A DNA stretch of 64,000 nt from Mucor mucedo (Eukaryota; Mucoromycota; Mucoromycetes; Mucorales; Mucoraceae). The notes under the pieces are model-generated. The model did not search any database. It was not told where the DNA came from and was given only the letters and a program-made list of their open reading frames with translations. Position numbers and translations under genes: made by a program. The stretch lies in assembly GCF_025094135.1 (NCBI RefSeq), contig NW_026252318.1, positions 248,001 through 312,000 of the forward strand. The letters are read 5' to 3'. Positions 22,834 through 34,770 of this stretch are shown here, in pieces (position 1 is the first letter of the stretch; the number at the start of each line of letters is the position of its first letter).

Positions 22834-24576
22834 GGTTTGGGTGATAAAGCCGCAGTTACTGCGGCAACTTGGTTCTTACGCCAACTCGTGCTGCAGCGAA
22901 AGTACGACATTGTGGCGTGACACAATTTATTTTTTCATGCATTCGTGCTGCACTACCAAAACGAGCATCGGCATGTTTACAGCTGGATATAATAATATTT
23001 ATTCCCTCCCTCCCTTCGGAAAGAATACTTGTATTACTTATTATCTGTCGAAGCAAGATTTTAGTCCGTGTGTACGTTGTTATGCAAAAAAAACCAAAGA
23101 AAAAAACCAACACGTTACTTTTTTCCAGAGGAGGAGCGGGACTTTGAATGTGTACAAAGTTTACGGTCATTTGAAAATAAAAATAAAAAAAGCAAATAAC
23201 AATTGTACAGATAAGAAACTTTTTTGGCCCTGGCGAAGCTATATAGACTAGCAATGGGATCAGTTCACACTATTTACTTGTCTATTATCATCCTCTTTTT
23301 TTTAAGCCTGTACCCAAGTTATGGCATCCAGTGGATGAAAAAAAAAATATTGTGTGGCGTTATTTATAATGCATATTTTATTTTAACGGTCGAATGAGGG
23401 CTACACAATTAGTTGCAATTTTTGATTTTCACACAAGTTGTTTACTTCTTTGGACAGAATGTATTGAGCTTATCGATCAACTTTCTTTAATTTTAAACCC
23501 TCTAGTCTTCCTTCCCCTGACCAAATTCCCCTCAATATCGCCATCATATTTTTAGTAGCACGCCACACCCTCCCATTTTAATATCCGCTTATTACCCACC
23601 CCGTTCAGTCTGCACTTGTCCTGAGAGTATATGTGTGTGATCCATAAATGGGTCAAATTGACACACAAACAATGACGTCCAAGCACACACATACATCACA
23701 CCTTATTGTTTTAATGCCACCTCTGACACTTGGGACAGCGAGTTGCAGGACTACCCCCCCCCCTTCTTCGCCTTTCCAAAGAGCTTTATTGGAAAAGCAT
23801 GTGAACGATTGAGACAATGATCTTTTTAATTTTGACAAATAAGTTCGTAGTTGAAGCTTCAGACCTTTTCTCCCTTACCATACCTTTTTTATCAAATATC
23901 GCAATTCACTCATCCATATCATATAATCCTCCTATTGTAAACACGTTCTTTATATAAACTAGATCTCCAATCACTCTTTCATCTTGTTCATTAGAACCTT
24001 GTGAGCTCGAGCAGGCATTTGTATTTTCTTCTTCCCAGTTTTTTTTTTTTTTTTTTTTTTTTGCTACCTAGAGCTAGTGTTAAAGTAAACGAAGGATGAA
24101 TACTTATTGTGCTATTTACGATAATGTTTGGTCTATTAGATCAGTCATACAGTTGTATTTTTCGGTTTGGTTTATCCAAAAGATGTTGAGCTGAACGTGA
24201 TCAGATTAGCACCTGTTCAAAATGAGGGTGTACCGAAGACCAGTTTGAATTTTGGAGTATATCGTACAGTGACACTCAGTTATTGCATAAAGAATTACTA
24301 CTATGTCATCCCGAGTTATGTCAAGAAAAAGTTAGTTTAATCCTACACAGGCAGACTCGCTATGTCCAGTATATTCTTTGATTGGATGTTGTTTGATTTA
24401 TGACCGTTTCTTAGCTCGCGAACTGCTTTTGATCCGTCATGTCTTGTAACGCTACTTGAGCTCACTTTTCAACATTCTTTTAATGCATACACTCTTCCCT
24501 TGATTCCCCAGTTTTCTGAATGGACACAAAAAAAAGGGTGTGTCTCTACGCTAAAAGTGCATTGGTAAGCTCTCTT
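22834..24576. other. intergenic region
   Basis: Several overlapping frames at 22800-23250 on both strands contradict each other and lack domain or splice support, so none is called. A poly-C patch lies at about 23754-23763 and a poly-T run at about 24040-24062. Nothing else was recognised. Confidence 0.5.
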
Positions 24577-24950
24577 TTAACACAGGTGAGTATTTACCTT
24601 GAATAACTTGATCACGTCGGACCACAAACCAGACATAGTCATCACTTTGTAACTCTGATACTGTTCTCTTTGCTTTCTGAGAAGGTGTAACAACCCGTCG
24701 AAATCTTCTGTTCAATGGACGCATTCTTTTGCATAATGAGACGCATGTCCTTTTGGCTGTTGTGTAAGAGTTGTTTCTGGAGGAGTAATGTAGTGTTCGA
24801 GACCAGGTTTTTTTTTTACCTGACACCGCACTCTTGTTGTTGTTACGTGAGTGTGTTGTTCAATTGATGGAGCTTTTTCTAAAAAGTTGGTCGACAGTTT
24901 GAAATGGGTTTATTAAATACTTTGGAGGTTTGAACTGGGTAGTCAATTAG
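24577..24950 (-). pseudogene. degenerate copy of an unrecognised small gene, one stop and one frame break
   Basis: On the minus strand a frame runs from about 24909 to the TAA at 24577 with coding-like text (EQHTHVTTTRVRCQVKKKPG, then EDFDGLLHLLRKQREQYQ and GLWSDVIKLFK). It is interrupted by TGA at 24712-24714. Just upstream the message continues in another frame (VQTSKVFNKPIS). A single base change and a small indel would account for both breaks. It looks like one decayed copy of a dispersed gene. The family is unknown. Confidence 0.45.
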
Positions 24951-26579
24951 ATTGTTTTGTCTTCCTAGGATTCTTTCAAGTAAAAGGAATGAATGTCACT
25001 TTGTCGACTTTATTATAGACGTTACGACGTTTTATACCAGTCATAATGCTTAAGAATCACTTTAATATCCCGCATACAAAAAAAAACCCCTCTCAAGAAA
25101 TATTTAATTTTTTAAATTCAGTTTTATTTATGCAAAAAAAAAAAAAAAAAAAAAAAGAAAAAAAAAGTTTAAAATATAAAATTAAAGGGGGCATTGGTCT
25201 AATGAGTCTACCCTTCCGGTGCTAAAACTCTGGAGAGAATCCGCCACTAATTGATCATTGGTAATCTACTCGTCTCGTTCGTATCGTCTCGTGCGTACCT
25301 GTTGCTGATCGTATCTGTTGCTGGCCAATGATCAACCAATGAAAAACCCTCTCGCTTGTTTCAAACACGCCCGGAGGCAGGAAAGAGATTAGAACCGCCG
25401 CCACCCAAAAGACCCCACCGCAGATTTGCTGGCAAGACAAAACTACGGCACTTTTGCTGGCTAGACAGAAGCTGGATAAAGAAAAAAAAATCGAGAGTTG
25501 GCAGAAATTGTGCCCTTTATATACCTTTTTTTCCATCACACAAAATCGATTTTTTTTTTGTTTTGTGACTGGTCTTACTGCGCAGTGTCTTCAAAAATTT
25601 CAAAAGTCACGGACAAATAAAGCAAACACGCGCAGTAAATAAAGGGAAGAAAGGGTAAACAAAAGTGAGAGAGAACATTAAAGGCCTTATGTCGACATTG
25701 ACATTTAGGAAACACTAAAAGAATAAAAAGACCACCTCCGACACTTGTACAACTCAGCAACCTTATATATATTGTCAACCATTGTTACATTTCTTGCACT
25801 AATTGAGACTTTATTTTCTAAAGGGTCTTTATGGGAGGAATTTTTGTTCTGCTTCTACCACTTCTGCTAATAATGTTGGTCGATTATAAAGTTACAATCA
25901 GCAGCTACGTTGCAGAAAGCATAACATAGTTTTATGAATTTTTACTCCCAGAAGAGCGGGACTTACAAATTATGTGCTCAGGTTTAAATGAACCTTCAAG
26001 GACTTGACATCCATAAGACACAGAATTGCGCCTTCCAGTTTTTTTATATGATACTGATTAAAGACACGCTTTAGTCGTGTCTTCGGTTTTACCTGTGTCA
26101 AGTCAGAGAAGAAAGAGCCAAAGAGACACAATGACATGATATGATGTGGTCCATCTGCTTGCTAAATTTAAGGTTATTGAGTCTCTTTTTGACGTGGTGT
26201 GTAACCTGTCCTGTGGGCCCTTTTATGCACTCAGTTACGATTTTTTATTTTGAAACACGCCCAAACAATTTTATAACTTGATTTTTTTTTTTTTTTTTTA
26301 CTTTTACATTTCTTACCCAATTGTCTTTTTTTTTTTTTTAGCTCCATACAAATACCTCGCGTTCATCCTAACATCGTTGTAGGTAGTCTTATATTTGCTA
26401 AAATGAACTATTTACGTAAAACAGCCTTGTCTCTGCTAATCTTCTTGTCGTCACCAGCGCCCCATAGGAACACACTTTGAGGGTAATATCACGAGAATGT
26501 AGAAAGATGGCGTTAATGACTGCAAAGTGACCTTTGATGCTCCTCAACGTTCATTGCTCTTCCGATAACTTGTCTTTGT
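24951..26579. other. intergenic region
   Basis: AT-rich DNA with a long poly-A run near 25135-25167 and poly-T runs near 26283-26300 and 26326-26340. A perfect short hairpin at 26061-26083 is listed separately. No gene was recognised. Confidence 0.5.
26061..26083. repeat. perfect 8-bp hairpin
   Basis: AAGACACG and its exact reverse complement CGTGTCTT are separated by a 7-base loop. There is no T run after it and no adjacent gene. It may be a chance structure or part of an element end. Confidence 0.4.
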
Positions 26580-27612
26580 TATAGGTATACTCCTCCTCAA
26601 AAATGATGTCAGAATCAACAGCAACGACAACAACTACAACAAAAGCAACACAGACGAATCCCCTGACCTTTTGGACGACGCCATTCAATTAGCTTCACAG
26701 ATTGAAAGTGAGAATGAAAGCAATGAGGAAACGTTGGATCTTAACTGAGAAGAATGAAGCATCAGTATTGACCAGCGCCTTTACTCACCTTGACACAAGC
26801 TATCAGTACATAAACCCTTCTCTTGGTGAGAAAACTCCATTGAGATCTTCGGTCATTTTTTGCATTACGGTCGCCTTCAAAGTGTAGTAATTCCCGGTTA
26901 TCAATCACTGTGCAAGACAATTAAATTCTTGGATCGACTTGGATTGGCCTGAGTATGGTACTTGGATTATGTGTTTGATTATTATGATGGTCGTTTACTT
27001 CCAGGACAAGAGAACGTGCTGGAGAAAGAGTAGTAGTCCTTTCACGTTGATTTTATTGATTTGATGAAAAGGACTGGTTCTAATGATACATCCAGATTTC
27101 ATGTGTTTGTTGCCCGTAATGAGGAACTGTAATTCGTCAAAAAGCAACATATTATGTTGGTAAATATGTGGCATACATTGATTATACATAACAAACGACT
27201 AAATTTTCTGCTATAAAGCAAATACAGATCCTCTAAATACCAAATTCGATCCTATCTGAAGGCTTTCAAAAACCGACTGGCTGAATCAGTACGCCCTGGA
27301 CGCTATATGTGTGTTGACGAGTCAATGGATAAGTGGCTCAAAAACAGGATGTCGAAGATACCCAGGAAATTTCACCCACTTGATCAAGAGTATGAGAGAA
27401 TCACGTCACTTACATTATCATGCGCGTGGACAACTGTGGTGATCATAAATCCAACACAGACCTTGACCACCAAAAGATGGATTTATCATAGTCATTGCGA
27501 GGCAATTGACAGAGACTTGCTATTAGTCTGGAAGGGTCATCATCGCAGAATCTAGGTCTATTTCACCAAAAATGGATCGAAGGCTTATGGACGCTGTCTG
27601 TATTTTGTTCAA
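26580..27612 (+). pseudogene. piggyBac-like transposase remnant
   Basis: The clearest part (about 27262-27400) reads RPGRYMCVDESMDKWLKNRM and PRKFHPLDQEYE, matching the piggyBac DDE block with the first catalytic Asp in VDES. After a frame change, a second block at about 27523-27612 (GRVIIAESRSISPKM, RRLM) corresponds to the piggyBac ADSWFGSP region, with the catalytic Asp replaced by Glu and the Trp-Phe-Gly lost. Upstream (26600-27030) shorter pieces such as FDYYDGRLLPGQ fit the N-terminal half. Many stops lie between the pieces, so the copy is dead. Confidence 0.65.
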
Positions 27613-29130
27613 AAAAAAAAAAAAAAGTATATAATCTCCCATTAACAACTTACAATCAAAGGCTGTCAATTTCCGGTCAAATTCATATCGTGCAATACTA
27701 GAGATTTTTTAATATAGAGTGGCAGGTGATTATAAAGAGTAAATAGGGGATTATCTACTACTACTGTGGTACTATTTGCAAGAATAAATGGGTGATGTGT
27801 AACATTCTTTATAAAGATTCAGTGATCGCTTTTCTAGAAGTAATGATGCCAAAAACAGTGTGTTTTTTATATATTTACCATGTATATTTAATAAAATCTT
27901 CTTATTACTAGCATTTAATGATCGTAGAGCATTCGGTCCATCCAGCTCAGTTCAAAAAAAAAATTATTTTTTTCATGCATGGATGCATGGATGCGTTAAC
28001 AGGCGCCAGTCAAAAATAAAGGGATGGATACTTTGGCTTGAGTAATTAAAGAGACAATTACCTCCTGGAATGTCAACTTCAGCGTATCAACCGCATCCAT
28101 TAAAATCGTGGTGACGGTGATCTAAATTCAATTTCTAATGATAAAGCAAGAGATCATCAAACTCTTGTATGATCAATATGGGTATTTACGTTTTTCGATA
28201 TCTAGGCAACTAAAGTAATTCCCAACTTCAAATCTCTTGCTTGGCTATCAGATATAGTATAATTTTTTTTGATTTTTTCAGTGGTAGTTGGCCTCATTTT
28301 TACATTTGGAATGAAAAGGTAGAAAACGTATTTATGTCAAAATTATTTTATTTTGAGAGCTGTGGTTTTGGTCTGCTCTTTTTTTTTTTTTTTTTTTTTT
28401 TTCTTCCAAAGAACGATTCTTAATTTACGTTACGCTTCCTCTTGAGTAGCATTTGACTAGCCCTGATATGAAGCCTACTTTGACTTTTGCTTTATTGCCA
28501 GTGGTCGAGATGGGGCCAAGGATCATTCAATAGCTCTTGAGTTAGTTTGTATCTTGCTCTAATTCTCAAGTCTTTTTATAGGCTTGTTAGTTATGGAGTT
28601 GTAGGTTCTCTGAGCAGATATCAACCTTTTCTCCTTTCTTGATGCACATGATGCCTTGTATAAATAATGTTTATTACATTGCGTATATTCGACTAACTTT
28701 TCGCGAGCGCCTTTTTGTTTAGGAACGAATATAATAGTTTGGTAAAGTTCTTATTTCTATCATCTTCGTGTCACATTATATAAATATATATGGAATAAAT
28801 CTCTTTGTTTTAACATCTATTTCGCCTATCGTAGCTGACAGTCGTATACTCAGATACTCAAAGTGAGAACAAGGGGCTGTTTATACTCTGATAAATAATT
28901 TGGTAATGGACAAGATATTGCTAGAACACTTCAAATTTTTGAACACAATACTACTTCTCTCATTGAATACTTACTTAACAAAAATTAAGAAAGAGATACA
29001 TATTAATCCCGTCCAACCATAAAGCAATACATTTGAAGCAATAATGATATTTTTATTTTATTAATAACCCCAAACAGTTAACGTGAGTGGTGTGTGTATG
29101 TGTGTGTGTGTGGGTGTGTGTGGGTGTGGG
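27613..29130. other. intergenic region
   Basis: AT-rich, with a poly-T run at about 28379-28402 and a TG-rich microsatellite at about 29089-29130 that reaches the stop codon of the next gene. No coding segment was recognised. Confidence 0.55.
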
Positions 29131-32104
29131 TTACCACGAGGACTTGCCCTTTCCTTTGGCTTTTTTTACGTTCGGGCGGCCAATATCGATCTCCTCACGC
29201 TTACGCTTTTCCTCATTGAATTCTTTTATACGATCGCCCCAATGCTGTTCGTAATTGTCGTCTTTAAAGCTGTCATCCTCAGCATTTACAGTTGCAGACT
29301 TGTACTCTTGATCGAAGCCACCCAAGAACAAAATATCCTGCCATCTTTCTGCAGCTTCAAAGCAATGATTGGTAGACACTTGTCCAAAGTCAGACCTAAT
29401 CGTAACGTTGTTTTTCTTAAGGACTTGATCAGCCTCGGGAAGGAGCAAGGCAAGCTCTTGCTTATCCTTTTCTGAAAAAGCAGCCAGCCATTCCGGGATC
29501 AATTGCTACAATTAAAAAGGTTTGTTACGATTCGAACTTTTTCTTTTTCTTTGGATATAAATTAAACTTACCCTGAAGTTTACTTGGACCAATTGGCTGT
29601 CCTTGCTTTGCAATAATCGCTTAAGCTTATTATCTTGATTATCAGATGCCTTTTGAGTTTGGACAGGCTTGGTAGTTTCGACTTGTGCAATCTCCGTCTC
29701 TTCAACTTCATCATCCGTGTCAATGTAAATTGCATTTTTCGGACCGTTTTTTTCTACTTCTTTGGTTTTACCAGGAGATCGCTTGGCTCTTGTAATGACA
29801 GCCTTTGCTGATTTTGAGGAACTCGACAATACTTCTTTAGTCTTCTTCCCACGCTTCTTTCTTGGCGCATCCTCCTCAATTTCATCCAAATCGTAGTCCT
29901 TGTAGGAGACAGAGGTTGTAGCGGCTCTTTTCTTCCTACCACTAGCCAAAGTCTTATGGGCGGGCTGATCATCCTTATCAGGTACAAACTCATCATTAGC
30001 ATCGCATCGAGAATGACCAACAGAAACGTCCTTGCCAAAAGCTTGCTTATCTGCTAGACGTTTTGACTTTTTGATCGTGGGAGTATTAGATGACTCCCCA
30101 GATCCAGTAGCCTTGTATACCTTCTTTTTCAGTACTGATTTTGATGCCTCTGCCACGCCTTCAGGGTTGGGTTTCGCCTTGGGTTTTCTACCCCTGCGGC
30201 CCTTCTCTCGTAAAGGTACTTCCACCGGTACTTCAACAGGTACTTCCACCGGTACTTCCACAGGTACTTCCACAGGTACTTCCACAGGTACTTGCACGGG
30301 TACTTCCACGGGTCCTTCCACAGGTACTTCGGCAATAGGTTCTACAGTGGGTTCTACAGTGGGTTCTGCAGTGGGTTCTACAGTGGGTGCTACAGTGGGT
30401 TCTACAGTGGGTGCTACAGTGGGTGCTACAGTGGGTGCTACAGTGGGTGCTACATTGGGTGCTACAGTGGATGCTTCACCAGGTGATTGGTCCGGGTTGT
30501 ACACAGGTTTTTCAGAAGACATTCCAGTGACCTGTTTGATGGCAAGGCTTTCGGCAGTAGGATGACCGGTAATCTTTTCGGCAGCAGACTTAGCATCAAT
30601 ATCACCAGCAGCAGACTCGGCATAGATCTTATCGGTAACAATATCAACATACTTTTTGGAAGGCAGTTCGACAGACACACCATCAGCCAGATCGAGAGAC
30701 GCTTCAGCAACCTGTTTAACAGGCTCAGTTAAAGTAGTTTCTCCTGGGATACTAAAATCCATGTTCATAAGAAGAGATGCAGAACGGCCAGATGAAACCT
30801 TCTTTTTTGTCGATTTGGTAGGTGCGGGAAGCTCAGAATGAGAGGCTGGATCTGGCTCAGAATGAGAGGCTGGATCTGGCTCAGCAGGTGGCTCATAACC
30901 ACTGTGTATTACCGGCTGTGGAGATCCGCGAAGAGCTGGTTTGACATTAACCTGACCAAGAGCTTGAGGTTCATGAGTTTGAGAAGGTTCGGTACATGAC
31001 ACAGGTTCCAATACCTTTTGAACATGTTGTTCATTGTGAGAAGATGCATTCAATTCAGATTGGGAACTGAATGGGATTCCAAACTTAGGAACCAAACCGG
31101 GCTCAGAGCGAGAAACCAAATTAGGTTGAAGATGAGCGAAAAGCCCAGGCTTACGATTAATTAGGGGTGGACGAGGAAGAAGACCAAGCGGTGTAAATCC
31201 TACTCGTGCAGGCATAAATGTGGATGAACCCAATTGAGAAAATAATGGGAGATCAAGAGGTGGATTTACCAGTCGATTATGCGATGAAAGATCCATTTGG
31301 CTATGTGCTGGATGTTCCAGTTGATTATAGGATGTGCGTTCCGTTCCTGTAGTTGGAGATAGAACACTACGATCCAAAGTGGGGTATGCAAATTTGATAT
31401 GATCATCCTCGGGAGATTGAAGCCCAGTATCGGTTCTGTGCACAGGCGAATAAAATCTTTGGCTGCATGAATCTGGCTCCAAGTGTGTTTGATGTTCATT
31501 TTGAATTGGCGATTCAGGTTCCACTTTTATTACTGGAGGAGGCGAATCTAAAGGCTGAATGCGGCTTGGTTGAGCTGATGCTGCTGGTTCAGGTTGGATG
31601 GTTGATTCAGGCTCGAGTTTGACTTGAATAACTGGATCCTGTGGTTCATTGAAAGCTTCGGATTCGCATGGAACGTGTGATTCAATTGGGGTATTTAGGA
31701 CCTCATCAGTGATTTGAGTTTGGCCGGGTATTTCTGAGTAACATCTGCCATGTGGTGGTAAAGTGGCAGATTCTTTTTGTAAAATGTCAGAAAAACTGCT
31801 GCTTGTGGTACTGGCAATATTTAAACCTCCTCCGTGCGCAGTTGTTGTCGCAGTTGAGTCGAGATCAACAGACGCATTTAAGTCAGGTTGACACTGTGGG
31901 GTATTTACAGCTGAGTTGTGTTTGGTGTCAGCATTGGTTGTAACAACAGATCGTTGATCTGTGCTTGAATGATCGGTAATGTCATTACGACCAAAGTCTA
32001 TTATATGAAATGAAGACTTAATCAACCGCGCCTGGTTTTTGCATGGGAATGTAAAAAAAGAAAAAAAAAACTATACCTTTCAAGTTTCTAATAGGAGTAG
32101 ACAT
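29131..32104 (-). CDS. Asx-homology (DEUBAD) domain protein
   Basis: Three exons (32104-32077, 31997-29572, 29505-29131) give 942 residues. The first exon is only 28 nt (MSTPIRNLK). Most of the protein is disordered, with Pro/Glu/Gln-rich text, VKLEPES-like motifs, two tandem repeat blocks and several Lys/Arg clusters (RKKRGKK) that look like nuclear signals. The C-terminal domain spans the last junction: VNFRQLIPEWLAAFSEKDKQ, then LALLLPEAD, then WQDILFLGGFDQEY. This is the pattern of the ASXH/DEUBAD fold of ASXL proteins, which activate the BAP1/Calypso deubiquitinase acting on ubiquitinated histone H2A. A chromatin-linked nuclear role is inferred. The end is Lys-rich. Confidence 0.8.
30215..30477. 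repeat. two in-frame 12-bp minisatellites inside the ASXH gene
   Basis: 30215-30330 repeats GGTACTTCCAC-like 12-mers, coding for Glu-Val-Pro-Val units. 30340-30477 repeats GGGTTCTACAGT-like 12-mers, coding for Thr-Val-Ala/Glu-Pro units. Both keep the frame, so copy number can change without breaking the protein. Confidence 0.85.
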
Positions 32105-32204
32105 ACTTGTTCTTTATCCACAATAAAGCTGCGTGAAGAAGAAGAAAAAGAAAAAAAAAGGGAAGGCGTCAATATATCACAAGTAAAAAAAATGGCTACG
32201 TCAC

Positions 32205-32243
<39 letters not shown>

Positions 32244-32253
32244 TATGGGAAAA

Positions 32254-32457
32254 TCATGCATAATGCTTTAATTGCTTAAATAAATCATCGTCTGGATGCA
32301 TAGTCCAGGTCATAAAATATATCCATCCTTCACTAAACTTGAATGTATCCCTTAATAATTCATATGGATCAATATAAAATTCATAAGTAGCATTCATTTG
32401 GACACTTGTGAACAAGATCTTTCCTAAATGAATTTGTTCACTTTTGATGATCAACAT
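32254..32457 (-). CDS. possible small protein, 67 residues
   Basis: A compact frame with balanced composition (EFYIDPYELLRDTFKF, then GWIYFMTWTMHPDDD) and no low complexity. Upstream on the same strand there is a TATA-like AATATAAAC (about 32592-32600) and a good donor and acceptor (GTAAGG near 32552, AATAG just before the ATG) that could form a 5' UTR intron. It could equally be the last exon of a decayed gene. No family is recognised. Confidence 0.3.
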   Translation of the reverse strand: MLIIKSEQIHLGKILFTSVQMNATYEFYIDPYELLRDTFKFSEGWIYFMTWTMHPDDDLFKQLKHYA

Positions 32458-33493
32458 CTATTTTTTTGCGCCAATCTATAGATGTGGCTTTGATAAGATA
32501 TATTTTTTGGTATAATCATTAACGTCATAGTGATAACTTTTACTTTTTCCTTACCAATCAATGTAGTGAACAATGCTCCCACCTCTACCCGTTTATATTG
32601 TCTGTTTATGCGCCTTTTTTCAAACCAAAGCTCTTACAAAAAAACGCGTTAAAGAATGTGTTCTGAAGACATCATTGTTTTTACTGTATATTTTGTAATA
32701 AATAGTGGGATACCGTTCATGTGCATGATCGTTCTAGAAACATCCACTACTACTTTTTACTGCGAAAAAAGATCTACTGCTTGATTAGGTTAAATTAAAT
32801 GTCAGCCTGTCAGAAATAAACCTTATATTACATAAATCGCTCTATATGATTTCAGGTATTTTTTTATCGCGAATATACACTGCTTTTTGTATACTCGTTT
32901 GTATACTCGAGTATCTAAGCTTATTTTAAAAGGGGATCATTTCAGTAATAATAATGGATGTATTTACTACGTTGATTGTGTGTATCACCGCTTAATTTGA
33001 AGTTAAGTTTTTTACGGTTTTTTTTTTCTTGTTAATTATACATTCTTTCACTGTTGCATATGTATTAAAGATTGAGAAAAACTGGTTTTAGAGATCAGTT
33101 ATAGCTGCCACTTAGAGCCATTGAAACGATTTCGTCCAAAAATTGCATTCCCATGAATGGGTGGATATGCAAAGTTAATCTATTGCAGCCTTACTTCATT
33201 TTGAAATCTACTTGAAGGTGAATTCGTGGCAAGATTGAACCACAACAGTAAGTGAAGTCAAATCTTATGCGTAATAGCTTCTCCCATCTTGAAAAACAGC
33301 GGCATGCATAATTCCTCTCATGCTGATGAGTGACCTGATTCAGGGACAGGGGAGAAGAAAATATTTATTCCAAATATAGTAATCCTAGAAGTTTTAACTT
33401 TTTTTCTTCTCAATACCTTTATTTTAATCATTAAAAATCAGTGATAATAAAAAAAAGACGCTTATTATTCATATGACTTAAACAAGAAATATT
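32458..33493. other. intergenic region
   Basis: AT-rich DNA with no recognised gene. A poly-T run of about 35 bases (32208-32242) lies just before this stretch, between the ASXH gene start and the possible 67-residue frame. Confidence 0.5.
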
Positions 33494-33640
33494 TTATTCT
33501 ATCAATTCAATAACAATAACTTGAGTCTCAGTAAGTACCATAAGTGTATCATCTAGCAGTAGCTGAGCGCCAATAACATCCACATCGTTATCGGGTTCAA
33601 ATGGAGGCTTTTTAATCGTCACAAACAATATTGTTCCTCA
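33494..33640 (-). pseudogene. coding-like fragment, unrecognised
   Basis: A minus-strand frame ending in TAA at 33494 reads KKPPFEPDNDVDVIGAQLLL and then LMVLTETQVIVIELIE. This is well-formed protein text with coding-like codons, but there is a stop just upstream and no start. It may be the last exon of a lost gene or a transposed fragment. Confidence 0.35.
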
Positions 33641-34248
33641 TGTGATGATTAGGCTGCATTTTTGGAAAAAGAAAATCCCATAAATCCTGTAAATAGGATA
33701 CCCGATGATACCTTCAGAAGCAGACTTTGAAACTTGTACATTCTAATACTCTTCAATTAACTTCTAATAAAAGGACCTAATTTATTTCTTATTCACTTTG
33801 ACCTAATATCAAATCTCTATGATATAACTGAATAGTCCACACTTCTTCGGGGTATGGTACAACAACCACTTACTAATATATTTTTGTCTTTCTTCAAAGA
33901 TAGTTTTATTCGAGCTAAAAACTTATATCTATTTACAATAATGATATGTGGAATGATGATAGAATGATGATGATCGAAAATAAAAATAAAAAATTATAAT
34001 AGCAATAGACGCAATCATTCTATAGGATGGTATCAAAGTAGTTTCGAAGAGCAGGATGATACCATCCATTTCCTAATTTACAAACCCAAAGGAATCTTCT
34101 GTGGTAAGCTCGTTATTATCAGTAACTGAAGGGAAGGGGGGAATCAAGGATACTATCTTCAATTAAAGTATCTGAACCGGTTTCCAACAGTTAAAGATTG
34201 TAGTGTGGAAATATACTATTTTTCTGTAGTTTTCTTGTAGGAGCATAG
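33641..34248. other. intergenic region
   Basis: About 600 bases of AT-rich DNA between two gene fragments. Nothing was recognised on either strand. Confidence 0.5.
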
Positions 34249-34770
34249 TTACCACGTTTGAGACAAAGGCTGTTTCATGGTGCGAGGCAGAGATGCCAGC
34301 CCTGGATCACTAAATCTGTCGCTGGTTGCATTGTTCCATTTATTTGTCTGGGAAATATTTGATTGAATAATATGGGCAGAGTCTTCAATACCATTTCCAA
34401 ATTGGAAGAGTGTTTTGAAGAATGCCAATGATTTGGTGGCGTCATTTAACTCCCCGATGCAACTTGGGAACAGACTTTGGTTTTGTAAGATGCCAACATG
34501 CAAATCGTGACCAACATAGGCCACTGTTGAGAAATAAGCCCTTAAGCCTGAAATTTGAACAATCCACGAAAGGTCAGAACTAACGTTGTTCAAGGGATTG
34601 GTAATCCTCTTTCCTTCTCTCAACAACTTTGCCTCATTGTCTGTAAGCTTGGTAATATCAGCATTGGGAAGGTAGACTTCAGCACCACCAATGCCAAACT
34701 CTGATTCCTTGTAGTCAAAAATGAATCGGATGTCAGTCTTGAAGCCTATTACATGCTTGTTTGAACTGTA
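34249..34770 (-). pseudogene. 3' part of an unrecognised gene, N-terminus missing
   Basis: The minus-strand frame is open from about 34770 to the TAG at 34249, about 170 codons. It reads KTDIRFIFDYKESEFGIGGA, then LLREGKRITNPLNN and LRAYFSTVAYVGHDLHVGIL. A likely acceptor (TTATACAG) starts the piece, but no upstream exon is visible. The spacing of D in KTDIRF and E in GGAEVYL loosely recalls a PD-(D/E)XK nuclease core, although the following Lys is absent. This is only a suggestion; the family is not identified. Confidence 0.45.

Noticed and set aside
22802..23254. Overlapping frames of 92-149 codons on both strands
   Set aside because: Frames contradict each other, composition follows local AT/aromatic bias, and none shows a domain or promoter.
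30032..30565. Thr/Gly-Ser repeat plus-strand frame of 177 codons
   Set aside because: Antisense shadow of the two 12-bp coding minisatellites in the ASXH gene.
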